From Cyrtodaria siliqua (taxonomy: Eukaryota > Mollusca > Bivalvia > Adapedonta > Hiatellidae), in assembly GCA_037043455.1 (NCBI GenBank), contig JAWPHD010011436.1:1-64000 (forward strand): a stretch of DNA of 64,000 nt, read 5' to 3'. Positions 10,765-22,010 of this stretch are shown piece by piece; the first letter of the stretch is position 1; each line of letters begins with the position of its first letter. Both the position numbers and the translations under genes were made by a program. The notes under the pieces are model-generated. The model was not told the DNA's origin. It made no database searches and saw nothing but the letters and a program-made list of their open reading frames with translations.

Positions 10765-11235
10765 ACACAACCATGTGGTGACTTCTCCAGGCAATTTTCG
10801 TGCATGTGTATGTACCTGGGTAGAACCACCGACATTCCATAAGCCAGCTGGTAAGCTTCTTCATTAAAGATTCCTGGCCTTGAATTCACAAACTATTCTT
10901 GAGAATATTCTTAGACTTAAGCCCAAGTATGCACATTTCAATCACACATATTTCTATAAGTTTATAGGATAAACGTTCATAAGAAGCTGCTATGTATAAA
11001 TATGATCAATTCTAAATTTCTAATGAATAGCAACTTCATACGATTGTTTAACTATGAAGCTCATGGCAATATATGTGAATGAAATTTTAGTACTTGAGCT
11101 CAAGTCTAAGAATAGTCTGAAGATTGGTTGGTGAATTCCAAGCCTGGTCCAACAAGGGCTCGAATCCACAGAGGTGAGGGGCAAGTGAATTCAAGTCAGA
11201 GATTCTAATCACTCGCCCACGGACATCCCTTCCCC
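10765..11235 (-). mobile_element. SINE-gamma, minus strand, split by a foldback MITE
   Basis: On the minus strand the head at 11148-11235 has GGGCGAGTGATTAGAATCTC and the B-box-like GGATTCGAGCCCTTG. The body at about 10765-10872 has GGTGGTTCTACCCAGGTAC and AGCTTACCAGCTGGCTT. Together they align with SINE-gamma at 44845-45085 and 59955-60154, interrupted at CCTGG by the element at 10878-11142. The 3' tail is degenerate, so the left boundary is uncertain. Confidence 0.65.
10878..11142. mobile_element. 265-bp foldback MITE inserted in SINE-gamma
   Basis: The two halves form an imperfect palindrome about 110 bp per arm: CCTTGAATTCACAAACTATT at the left end against the complement of the right end, CTTGGAATTCACCAACCAAT. 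Inner shared blocks are CTTAGACTT and GCTATTCAT/GCTATGTAT-like. CCTGG flanks it on both sides (10873-10877 and 11143-11147), consistent with a 5-bp target duplication. No coding capacity. The superfamily is not determinable by eye. Confidence 0.8.
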
Positions 11236-11776
11236 AATTGTTCCTCTAGGCTACTAAAGGTTATGGTATATATGTACATAGAGCTATGACGCCATTGCTT
11301 CGAATTATAGTATAGTACAGGAACGACCCCATGTGCATTGTCCCGGTGAGGTTTTTGAAGACATCATGCATTATGCCTGCATAAACAGTCGCCATATTTA
11401 AATTGAGTAAATCTTAAATACCACATATGCATGCATAAAACTTGCGCAAGAGAAGAATATCACGCCGATCCAGTCTGTTTTTGTAACCCACTGCATAATT
11501 TCAGACATGTTTAGTTTTACTTTCGAAATATCTGTCTGTCCTGTGATATCTTGTTCCGGTTAGTCAATTGAAATATGGTCGTTGTTTATGCAATGTCTGC
11601 AGAAACCTCTCTGGAAAAATTTGGATGGGGTAGTTCCCGGTAACTTTTTAATTATATGTCAAAGCGATGGATTCATGACTTTGGTAGGTACATACCATAC
11701 GTGCGATGATTCTCACAGCTAGTATAAAGGGTCATACAGAAACACCATTTAAAGTATTAGAGTAGAAAAAAATGCA
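11236..11776. other. no gene seen
   Basis: AT-rich sequence without an open frame, RNA gene or repeat I can support. Confidence 0.55.
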
Positions 11777-12616
11777 TTTTTAGCTCTACTGATCAGAGAT
11801 CAGCAGAGCTTATGCCATGGCGTGGTGTCCGTCGTCTGTCTATCTGTCTGTCCGTCCGTAAACTTTTTTTTGTAGCGACTACTCCTCTGAAACTACTGAA
11901 TGGAAACTTTACAGAAATGTTGCCCATGAAGTCTAGTTGATCCTAGTAAAAATTCATGTTGATGTGAAATCCAAGATGGCCACCAAATCTAAAAATAGAT
12001 TTTTAAAAAACAAGTTTGTAGCGATCACTTCTTGAAAACTCTAAGTGATATTGAATAGGACTTTTTCTAAAATGATCAGCATGACATGATGTTGGTCCTT
12101 GTCGAAAATCGTTTTGATTCGACGTTAAACATGGCTGCATCTTTGTTTACATAGAGTTATTTAGTAAAAACTTGTAGCGACTACTCCTAAGAAACTACTT
12201 GACGGATTTTCATGAAACTTCAGAGAAATGTTGCTCTTGATGTCTAATTGATCCTAGCAAAATTAGCAAAATTAGCAGGTTAGCCAGAAATTCAAGATGG
12301 CCGCCATGGCTAAAGATAGATTTTCAAAATACAGGTTTGTAGCGACTACTTCTTGAAAACTATAAGTGATATTGATATGGGACTTTTTCTAAAGTGATCA
12401 GTATGACATGATGTTGATCCTTGTCAAAAATTATTTTGATTTGACGTTAAACATGGTCGCTAGCGGCCATCTTTGTTTACATAGAGTTATATAATGAAAA
12501 CTTGTAGCGACTACTCCTCTGAAACTACTTGACAGATTTTCATGAAACTTCACAGGAATGCTGATCTAGCTATTAAAGAGCTATAAGTAGAGCTTCAAGG
12601 TCTTTGACCTCTTGTT
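11777..12616 (+). mobile_element. HLE family A, copy 1 (three core starts)
   Basis: The 5' hairpin AGCTCTACTGATC...GATCAGCAGAGCT is followed by GTCC/GTCT repeats and a left arm with GTAGCGACTACTCCTCTGAA (start of core). Further core starts lie near 12172 and 12506, each unit about 320 bp and containing AAGATGGCCGCC, GATATTGATATGGGACTTTT and CATCTTTGTTTACATAGAGT. The last unit is truncated. The 3' end has AGTAGAGCT (inverted 5' arm) and hairpin AGGTC-TTT-GACCT followed by CTTGTT. No protein is encoded. Confidence 0.85.
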
Positions 12617-13612
12617 AAATTTAATTATATTGACTACATGTTGCAGTTGTAATTATATCTTTCAACACCATTAAGCAAGGGAAATAATTCCTCCATAACT
12701 TAGTGAAATTACATAAGGGAGATAATTCAGTAGGTCTGTCTTGTACTTTATATAATTTTATGTTGGTGTTTTGGATCTTGCATGTTGAAGATACAGACTC
12801 CAATGTCAGTTTGTGGTTCAATATTTGGTCCTGTTATGTGTATCTGTTGTTTTTTAAAGCAAATTGCTGCACAAAAGTTGGAAGGCAGATACAACACTGA
12901 ATGCTTGCAGTAGCGAAACATTATTGGATAAGGAATCTTATCAATCTGCCGCACTGTATGGGCGTTTATATGACAGAAATATTCAGATTTCAGCGTTTTG
13001 GGAATGTTACTGGTACCCATACAATTGGGAAAAGTCTCGTTGTTTTGCCTTAAAGGCCGGGGTCACACTATAAAAGCTGGGTACACTGAAAAATGGCTAC
13101 TATCACTGACCACTCTAAGCTGTCTACAACCAAAGCACAAAGGGGGATTTTTTTTAAAATTTTAATAGACCTACCCCACACATTTATTGATAACTTAGCA
13201 TAAATGTTCTTGTGACATTTGTGAGCGTTATATCCAAAAATTCTATTTGGAAAATTGTTGTAAAATTCAACATGACCTTTCTACCAGCCAACTAGAGTTG
13301 AGATGCTGGAGATTTTCATTCAACTGACATTATGGCTTGGGGAATACAATACTACATCAAATACTACAGTGTTTAGATGTACAGTATACAGAGATCTTAT
13401 GAAGTAACTTACAGAGGCATGACATTAGACATTATGAAAGTTGTTATTTTTTCTATTATGTGTACAGAGATTGCTAACATGTGTCCTGACTCAATTATTC
13501 CTATAAATGACCCATGATGGGGACTCCTGGTAAATTTGGTAACCATTGCCTGACCATTTCTAAAACATATGCTATTATAAAGCGTCAGTCATTCCAATGC
13601 CCTATTTTTCAA
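12617..13612. other. no gene seen
   Basis: AT-rich. Overlapping short open frames on both strands at 12621-13073 (65-90 codons) have no domain or splice context I can support. A small direct repeat, AAGGGA(A/G)ATAATTC, occurs near 12677 and 12716. Confidence 0.5.
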
Positions 13613-14233
13613 TTTTTAGCTCTGCTGGTCCATCATCCGTCCGTCTGTCGTTTGTCGTCTGTCCGTCTGTCGTCCGCCTTGTGAACACTCTAGGTCCTTC
13701 AATATTAATTGGATCTTTACGAAACTTTGCCAGTTTCTTTATATCATTGAAAGCTCGGATAAGTTTGAAAACCAGCCAGATCGGATTAATTTCACCGGAG
13801 TTATGGCCCTTGTTTTTTTTTTTCCTCATTAAGACAGTATGACTTTCCTTTGGCCAGGTTTTAATGAACCTTTGCAGGGGTGATCAGTACCAAATCTAGT
13901 TATATATATATTGTCACCGTGTTCCAGTTGAATGTTTTTTGGCAGAATTATGGCCATTTAAAGGTTTTAATACACACACTTTGTCCGGACCAAACCAGCC
14001 AAATTGGATCAGTAACATCGGAGTTACGGCCCTTGTTTTTTCTGAAAATGCCATTTTCTGCCTTGTGAACACTCAAGCACCTTCATTTGTTATTTGATAT
14101 TTACCAAACTTGCACAGATTTTACTGATGATTTATGTAACATATATGCTGCTATTATAACCAATAATTCCATATTCGTGTATAATACCTTCCTTTAAGCC
14201 AGTAGAGATACAGGCCCTCATGGGCCTCTTGTT
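13613..14233 (+). mobile_element. HLE family G
   Basis: It starts TTTTTAGCTCTGCTGG, runs through CCGTCCGTCTGTCGTTTGTC, and has two related long units, each with GCCTTGTGAACACTC (13675 and about 14060) and an inner repeat ACCAGCCA...GGAGTTA(T/C)GGCCCTTG (about 13775 and 13995). The right end has AGCCAGTAGAGAT (inverted left arm) and hairpin AGGCCC-TCAT-GGGCCT followed by CTTGTT. The second arm of the 5' hairpin is lost. Confidence 0.75.
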
Positions 14234-15147
14234 TAATCAAAAGTTTCTTGTACTAGGAGCTACATATGTATTTGAGATTGAGGTTATCCTTTAAATCAAT
14301 GGGTAATTGTCTCGAGTTGCTCCATTGAATCGGAAGTTTTTTGTTTGTTCCTCAACATTGCATAGCTTACAATATTAACAAATTAAAACAGATACCAGAA
14401 ATGAAAATTAATGATTTATTGCCTGAACAAACCCTGGTGAACACTTATAAATGTATGTGATAATTTTATTTATTGGAGTCAAATAGGGACACACTCTTAA
14501 GTTTATAATTCCATAATTCCACTTATTGATAGGTAACAGATAATTGTCTAGAATGATTGCCTCTTCATCTTTATCTCTGATATACAGATTTCACCACACT
14601 GTAGTTTATTGCTCTACCATTCCACATGTGTTTATGTTTACAAACAGCACAAACTGACCAGTGGATAAGCCACTCCTACTGTTTCTAATTTGCTTGATGG
14701 CCTACCAGATTTTGATATCCGGTCTTTAAACTGGGAATTTTTCACTATCAAACAAAAGCAATAATATTGTACAAACACATTACCATACATACATTCTCGT
14801 GTAGTATTTCACCACCCTCACTTATAAATTTAATATATTTTTCCCCTTCTTCTGTATAAAGTTTAACTCTTAAATCTTTAAAAAAAAATAAAATTATAAA
14901 TATATATATATATAAATACATACTTTTTTTTTTGGATTGGACATTTTTTCACTCCAGTTGGGGAAAAAAGATATGTGTTGCAATTGGGAATGGTACTGTT
15001 TTTCGGTAACACTTATATTAGGAAAAAAACAAAACTGGATTTAAATGCCGGCAAGACCAATTTTTTGCTATGACCCCCCAGGTTCAATCACCAAGGTACC
15101 AGTCAGTGATCACAACAGCACACAACTGGAAGCAACTATAGTTGTAC
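14234..15147. other. no gene seen; short (TA)n at 14898-14912
   Basis: AT-rich with a short (TA)n run and A/T homopolymers near 14880-14935. No open frame of note. Confidence 0.55.
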
Positions 15148-15205
15148 CCCCACTTTCACAAGTGAAGTAGGGCTATATAGGAATCACGTTGTTCGTAACA
15201 ACCCT
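15148..15205 (+). mobile_element. solo 5' hairpin of another HLE
   Basis: CCCCCACTTTCAC-AA-GTGAAGTAGGG forms a strong hairpin, followed by CTATATAGGAATCACGTTGT. This resembles the stretch after the 5' hairpin in HLE-B (ACATAGGGATCACTTTGTC). No core units follow; HLE-A copy 2 begins 60 bp downstream. Probably a 5' remnant. Confidence 0.5.
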
Positions 15206-15264
15206 CAAGTAACACATTTTTGTTGTGTCACGTCGCATGACATTTTGTCGCGTTGCTTAACACA

Positions 15265-16866
15265 TTTTTAGCTCGACTGATCATCAGAGATCAGCAGAGC
15301 TTATGCCATGGTGCGGCGTCCGTCGTCCGTCCGTCTGTCCGTCTGTCTGTCCGTAAACTTTTATTTGTAGCGACTACTCCTCTGAAACTACTGGATGGAT
15401 ATTCATGAAACTTTACAGAAATGTTGCCCATAAGGTCTAGTTCATCCTAGCAAAAATTCATGTTGATGTGAAATCCAAGATGGCCGCCAAAGCTAAAAAT
15501 AGAGTTTTAAAATACAAGTATGTAGCGACTACTTCTTGAAAACTATAAGTGATATTGATATTGGACTTTTTCTAAAATGATCAGCATGACATGATGTTGG
15601 TCCTTGTCAAAAATCTTTTTGATTGGACGTTAAACATGGCTGCCAGTGGCCATCTTTGTTTACATAGAGTTATATAGTAAAAACTTGTAGCGACTACTTC
15701 TCTGAAACTACTTGGCGGATTTTCATGAAACTTTACAGGAATTTTGCTCTTGATGTCTAATTGATTCTAGCAAAATTTCAGATCTGCCAGAAATTCAAGA
15801 TGGCCGTCACAGCTAAAAATAGATTTAAAAAAAATAAGTTTGTAGCGACTACTTCTTGAAAACTATAAGAGATATTGATATGGGACTTTTTCTAAAATGA
15901 TCAGCATGACTTATTGTTGATCCGAGTCGAACATTATTTTGATTCAATGTTTAACATGGCTACCAGTGGCCATCTTTGGTTACATAGAGTTATATAGTAA
16001 AAACTTGTAGCGACTACTCCTCTGAAACTACTTGACGGATGTTCATGAAACTTAACAGGAATGTTGCTCTTGATGTCTAGTTGATCCTAGAAAAATTTCA
16101 GGCTCACCGGAAATTCAAGATTGCAGCCATAGCTAAAAATAGATTTAAAATAAATAAGTTTGTAGCGACTACTTCTTGAAAACTATAAGAGATATTGATA
16201 TGGGACTTTTTCTAAAATGATCAGCATGACATGATGTTGGTCCTTGTCGAAAATCATTTTGATTCGACTTTAAACATGGCTGCCAGCGACCATCTTTGTT
16301 TACATAGAGTTATATAATGAAAACTTGTAGCGACTACTCCTCTGAAACTACTTAACGGATTTTCATGAAACTTCACAGGAATGTTGCTCATGATGTCTAA
16401 TTGATCCTAGCAAAATTTCAGGTCGGCCGGAAATTCGAGATGGCCGCCATGGCTAAAAATAGATTTTTAAAAAAATAAGTTTGTAGCAACTACTTCTTGA
16501 AAACTATAAGAATATTGATATGGGACTTTTTCTAAAATGATCAGCATGACATGATGTTGATCCGAGTCTAACATTATTTTGATTCGATGTTAAACATGGC
16601 TGCCAGTGGCCATCTTTGGTTACATAGAGTTATATAGTAAAAACCTTGTAGCGACTACTCCTCTGAAACTACTTGACGGATGTTCATGAAACTTCACAGG
16701 AATGTTGCTCTTGATGTCTAATTGATCCTAGCAAAATTTCAGGTCGGCCGGAAATTCAAGATGGCAGCCACGGCTAAAAATAGATTTTCAAAATACAAGT
16801 TTGTAGCGACTACTTCCTGAAATCAAAATCAATCAGTAGAGCTTCAAGGTCATTGACCTCTTTTTA
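15265..16866 (+). mobile_element. HLE family A, copy 2 (five core units)
   Basis: Same architecture as the copy at 11777-12616. The 5' hairpin AGCTCGACTGATC...GATCAGCAGAGCT is followed by GTCC/GTCT repeats and core starts near 15367, 15687, 16008, 16327 and 16650, spaced about 320 bp. The 3' part has ATCAATCAGTAGAGCTTCAA and AGGTC-ATT-GACCT, but the terminus reads CTCTTTTT instead of CTCTTGTT, a change at the usual end. Confidence 0.87.
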
Positions 16867-17330
16867 TTTCTCTCATTTCTCAAACAGTTTCGAATGGGTT
16901 CCCAAAATTCATATACGCATAACAACCGATGACCTATAATATGTCCTCTACATCACCTATTGTCGATTGTCTAATTTATTACAGAATTATGGCCCTTTGT
17001 TTGACTTAGAATTGAAGAGTATTCAGAGTATTCATCACCTTCAGTGATGGTTCTGGTTAACACTTGTTTTCAGGAGAGCTCCGAATTATATTAAAACTGG
17101 ATAGTTAATCATTTTCAGATAATGTCTTTCTAACAGAACTTGCTGTGTGGCATTTTAAAGAACTTTTGTTTGATGCGGAGACCTGAAATGTGAAGGAGAG
17201 GACATATTGATCATTTGAATTGTATTAGATAATCATTTCATCTTGGCGTTTCAATCAATTGTAATGTGCTTCTGGTAGAATATTTTCCAAGCTATAATGT
17301 GTAGATAGAAAGGCTTGCTATTTTGATTGG
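16867..17330. other. no gene seen
   Basis: AT-rich, no supported feature. The stretch near 16975-17000 (ACAGAATTATGGCCCTTTG) echoes phrases found in HLE cores and may be a relic. Confidence 0.5.
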
Positions 17331-18680
17331 TCTCCTGGAGTAAATTGAATTGTTGTTTAATGGTTCATCAACACAGCGCTTAGTTCATTTTCAAGCCCTC
17401 TCATATACAGGTTCTGGGAATCATGCTTTCCTAGAGTAAATTGAATTGTTTAATGGTTCATCGACACAGGGTTTAGGTCATTTGCAAGCCCCCCCATATA
17501 CAGGGCTCCGGGAATCATGCTCTCCTGGAGTAAATTGAACGTTGTTTAATGGTTCATCAACACAGCGTTTAGGTCATTTTCAAGCCCTCTCATATACAGG
17601 GTTTCAGGAATTGTGCTATCCTAGAGTAAATTGAATTGTTGTTTAATGGCTCAAAGACACAGCGTTTAGGTCATTTTCAAGCACTCCCATATACAGGCTT
17701 CTAGGAATCGTGCTCTCCTGGAGTAAATTGAACGTTGTTTAATGGTTCATTGACACGGTGTTTAGGTCATTTTCACGCCCTCCCATATATAGGGTTCTGG
17801 GAATTGTGCTCTCCTGTAGTAAACTGAATTGTTGTTTAATGGTTCATCGTCACAGTGTTTAGGTCATTTTCAAGCCCTCCCATATACAGGGTTCTGGGAA
17901 TCGTACTCCCAAGGAGTAAATTGAATTGTTGTTTAATGGATCATCAACACAGCATTTAGGTCATTTTCAAGCCCTCCCATACACAGGGTTTCAGGAATTG
18001 TGCTCTCCTGGAGTAAATTGAATTGTTGTTTAATGGCTCATAGACACATTGTTTAGGTCATTTTCAAGCCCTCCCATATACAGGGTTTCAGGAATTGTGC
18101 TCTCCTGGAGTAAATTGAATTGTTGTTTAATGGCTCATAGACACATTGTTTAGGTCATTTTCAAGCCCTCCCATATACAGGGTTTCAGGAATTGTGCTCT
18201 CCTGGAGTAAATTGAATTGTTGTTTTATGGTTCATTGTCACAGTGTTTAGGTCATTTTCAAGCCCTCCCATATACAGGGTTCTGGGAATCGTGCTCCCAA
18301 GGAGTAAATTTAATTGTTGTTTAATGGATCATCAACACAGCATTTAGGTCATTTTCAAGCCCTCCCATATACAGGGTTTCTGGAATTGTGCTGTCCTGGA
18401 GTAAACTGAAATGTTGTTTAATGGCTCATAGACGGTCATTTTCAAGCTCTCCCATATATAGGGTTCTAGGAATCATGCTCTCCTGGAATAAACTGAATTG
18501 TTGTTTAATGGTTCATCGACACGGTGTTTAGGTCATTTTCAAGCCCTCCCATATTGGGTTCTGGGAATCATGCTCTCCTGGAATAAACTGTATTGTTGTT
18601 TAATGGTTCATCGACGCAGTGTTTAGGTCATTTTCAAGCCCTCCCATATATAGGATTCTGGGAATCAAGCCCTTCTCTTA
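17331..18680 (-). repeat. 96-bp satellite made from the SINE-beta 3' end, about 14 units
   Basis: Each unit reads, on plus, TCCTGGAGTAAATTGAATTG, GTTTAATGGTTCATCAACAC, TTTAGGTCATTTTCAAGCCC, CCCATATACAGGGTTCTGGG. This is the complement of the SINE-beta 3' end (compare 30742-30860: AATTGAATGTGTTTAACAGC, TCATCAGCACAGTATAGG, TAGAGCCGCCC, ACATAGGAATCAGGGAACC). Unit starts recur about every 95-98 bp (17353, 17448, 17543, and on to 18596). A run of three to four units is itself duplicated about 387 bp apart (variant CCCAAGGAGTAAATT near 17905 and 18295). The array continues at its right end into more SINE-beta body. Confidence 0.88.
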
Positions 18681-18795
18681 CTGTCTGATAATTTGCTTCT
18701 TGAACTTGCTCAGAGGATTGACTCTGATAAATGGGACCGCCAGGTCTACGTCCCTATCGGACAGGATGGTCCTCTAAACGGTAGGATGAGACTCT
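18681..18795 (-). mobile_element. SINE-beta body fragment at the end of the SINE-derived satellite
   Basis: GGGACCGCCAGGTCTACGTC and CCTATCGGACAGGATGGTCC correspond to the SINE-beta segment GGACCGCCCGGTTTATGTCC, CCATCCGACGGACGAGG at 30910-30946, in the same orientation as the satellite units. This links the array to a parent SINE copy. Confidence 0.7.
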
Positions 18796-19036
18796 AGAGA
18801 AGAATATGTCATGGATATTTCATCAGCTTATTTTGAATTTAAGCTTTGTCCATTGGATGGGGCTTGGCATGCATTTGACTCCTGTATTCCCATCTATCAA
18901 TGAGGAACATTTAAGGTATAGCCTACCCGATAGTAATAAGAAGGATTATCCACAATATCAAAGATAATCTGCAATATCAAGGATAATCCACAATATCTTC
19001 TCTCACTGGGGAGATGGGTTGGTAGGTTGGTTATAG

Positions 19037-19165
19037 AGAATCTTACATGAGTAACTGAGTACTCATTCATTATTGAATTTATTAAACGAGTTGGCAAAAT
19101 GATATATCATTTTTGCTAACAAGTTTAATAAATTTAATAATGAATGAGAACGAATGTTAGATTCT
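19037..19165. mobile_element. palindromic MITE M2, copy 1
   Basis: Ends are AGAATCTTACATGAGTAAC and, on the other strand, AGAATCTAACATTCGTTCTC. The interior is a long near-perfect palindrome, 19061-19104 against 19105-19148 (TCATTCATTATTGAATTTAT and its complement). No coding capacity. The same ends are found at 21431-21520. Confidence 0.75.
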
Positions 19166-21300
19166 ATTTATTACATAGCTCACATATAGACTTTTATTGT
19201 ATTTTGCCTGTCGCTTTAACATGCGAAACCGACATAAACTGTGGGAATTGAATCATAGTCATTATCAATTTTTTTTTGGCAGCGCGTATTAGGCTTATTT
19301 GCATACTTATATAACTAGTGATATATCGAAAATATAGAATGGTGTTATTCCACTTCCACACCGTAAGTTATGTGATAAGTGTATTTATGTGTTAATGTAG
19401 TTTATATATGGATACTCCTTCATAGTCTCTTTGACTTGGAACAGCTATAAGTTTTGATTGGTTGTGTAAGGATGATCTTTGATATCTGCTTTGACTTGGA
19501 CTTTGGAGCAGCTGTAAATAACCATCAAGTTTTGATGGCTTGTATAAGGATAATCTCCGATGACCTCTTTTGCTGGGAGCAATTCTAAATCAACTTATAT
19601 GTGTTGATTGGTTGTGAGACCACAATAAGATCGTCTTTATCATTTGTTGCTACTTATTAATACGGTAGTTATAATATTTGTCATTTCGGCTGTTTTTACC
19701 TGCTATATTGTATATTTGAAGTTAGCATATCAAGCATTGATCCAGTATCCCCCCTTACACTCTCAGGTAGGTATCTTCCATATAATTTGAGTCCATGATA
19801 AGGTGAATACTTACACATTGTAACTATATTCAACAGAGAATAAACTTTTAACTTGCCTATAAACACAGTAGCGCAATTTATCTTCTGTATTGTGTTATAA
19901 ACCCAAACACATAGATAGTTTAGTAGGATTTAATTGATCTTAAAAGCAATAACATTTTCTGTTTTCAATTGTTCGCCGAGCTCGGAAAGCCCTTTGATGA
20001 GAGTGATATGACTTTATTTGAAAGCATTTCAAAGTTGGCAGTACAAAAGTATTGAGAATTTATCGTGAAGATATTGTCACGGGCGGGTGGGTTCTAATAA
20101 AGTCCCCACTAACCTTAATACGGTGAAAGAAGCGTAGATTTTGGCACATACAGGTAGAAAGTCTTTATTGTATATTACAAATGTTTAATGTGTCCCGATA
20201 CGGGGTGTACAGGTAGGCTTTGCATGCGTGATTATAGCGATGTCGACGACGATGAAAAATAGAAAGTAGAAACAACCTGTTAAATATATACTGTTATGTT
20301 TACCTTATGATTCTTGTGATTATGGGTAGCGTTAAATATTGGGTAATTTTATATTTTAGCGCCGGTGTGTTGGTTTTGATGAGCTAATTTGATAGGTCGA
20401 TTCTGGGATGATATATTTTCTTTCAAAGAGGATGAATCGTCAGTAGTTGAAATGGGGTAAAGGGTGGTATTGTCGAGTTGATGTGGTTTTTGTGTATAAT
20501 ATGCATTACAAAACTTGAGGGTACTCAGTGCGGATTGACAAAGTGATCGTCTTTATGAAAAGGTTAGTGATTTGATACAGTATATTCACACCGAGGCATT
20601 AAAATGTGTTTATTTTGTGTTGAAAAAGTGATTTCCTTTCAAGTTTTTCAGTATATTAAATTACAAGTAAGAAGTTGTTTTAAGAACCTGTCAAAGGTTT
20701 CACTATGGTATAAGGTGTACAAAAGGAAATTGTTTAAACATGTAAGATAGTTAAAGGTTTAAGTTCTTGTCTTCTAAGACCATTGTTTTCGCAAAGTCGT
20801 GGACCTTCTTAGTTTTTCGGGTAGCTGGAGAAAGTTGAGTTCAGAAAACAGAAATGTTAAAGATGAATGGCCACCCTTTTTGTAGTATTATCAATTAACA
20901 AATTTAACTCTTAAATCTCATGTGAACATTTCTTGATAGTCCCGGCGAGAAACATATTTAAATCCGCTACTAAGTTGTATGTAAAAATAGGCATTATTTG
21001 CCTGACGTAGATACTACTTTTACCACTGGGTGACTGCACGGGGAAATCTGGGAGTGCAATAAAGCCATGACATTTCTTGTAATACACTACTGTATTACAT
21101 ATGCAAATGAGGACGGATTCACTGTGTAATTGTATACAGTAAAACATTTAATCTAAATTGTTTGCATGGTATATCATACGATACATTCAGACACCTTAAC
21201 TATTTATCATTATTAAAATCTTACTTCATAAAATGCAATTTAGTAATGTTAAATTTGGTTTAAGGTGTCGCATTATTTGTAGAGCGAACACATTTATATC
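19166..21300. other. no gene seen
   Basis: AT-rich. Around 19435-19620 three loose repeats (TTTTGATTGGTTGT / TTTTGATGGCTTGT / GTGTTGATTGGTTGT, each followed by AAGGATAATCT-like sequence) suggest an old ~95-bp repeat. A minus-strand open frame of 78 codons at 20911-21147 has no recognisable feature. Confidence 0.5.
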
Positions 21301-21312
21301 CGCGTAACGTAG

Positions 21313-21375
21313 CGACGTCATGTAAACAACAAAACGACGTCACGATTTCTCTTACAAATTGCCGCCATATATAAG
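21313..21375 (+). promoter_or_regulatory. candidate CRE pair plus TATA-like box
   Basis: CGACGTCAT (21313-21321) and GACGTCA (21336-21342) are CREB/ATF-type half-palindromes 22 bp apart, followed by TATATAAG at 21368-21375. CpG-containing matches are unusual in this AT-rich stretch. No open reading frame or first exon is evident downstream, and MITE M2 lies 55 bp further on. Speculative. Confidence 0.2.
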
Positions 21376-21430
21376 GTAAATTGACAACATTAAAGTGAAA
21401 CTAACATCGTAGGTGTGTTATGTGATAAAC

Positions 21431-21520
21431 AGAATCTTACATTCGTGACAGCATATTATTGACTTTAATGAACTCGTTAGATAAAAAGTTAGGATACGAG
21501 TCACTCATGTAAGATCCTCT
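21431..21520. mobile_element. palindromic MITE M2, copy 2
   Basis: The left end, AGAATCTTACATTCGTGAC, is matched by the complement of the right end, AGAGGATCTTACATGAGTGA. The inner palindrome is shorter than in the copy at 19037-19165. About 90 bp with no coding capacity. Confidence 0.65.
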
Positions 21521-21769
21521 ATGTCTGTCATCTTCTGTTAGTTAATTCTTGTAAATATGTCAATGGTGTAGGGTCTTTAGGTTTGTTATAACAGGATGTT
21601 GGACATGTATGTCAATAAGCAAAGTCAACCTTTGCATTATGGACATATTGCTCTTACATCAACATAGGCACATTTAAGCTTGTTTACCCACTGTAAGGCA
21701 GATAGAAATATTGGAGTTATAATTTTGCTGAAAAATCTTAATGTTGTTATAAATGTATATTGTAACATG

Positions 21770-22010
21770 TCTGTCAATGTCCGTTGTTTGTCTGAACTTC
21801 CCTTTGGTGAGGATTATTCCTCTGAACAGGATTATTGCAAAGATGTTTAGTTGGTCCTAAATTAAACTCGGGTCAATCAGAAATCCAAGATGGCCACTGA
21901 GGCTAAAAATATATTTAGAAATAGAAGTTTTTTATCACTTTTTCCCTAAAAACATAAGTTGTATTGACTTCTCTAACTGATGGTCAAAATTATTGATATA
22001 ATTCCCATTT
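21770..22010 (+). mobile_element. diverged relic resembling HLE-A core
   Basis: GTCTGTCAATGTCCGTTGT, then AATCCAAGATGGCCACTGAG, GCTAAAAATATATTTAGAAA and ACATAAGTTGTATTGACTT parallel HLE-A phrases (AATCCAAGATGGCCGCCAA, GCTAAAAATAGA, ATAAGTGATATTGA). Terminal hairpins are not recognisable, so this is an old fragment. Confidence 0.5.
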
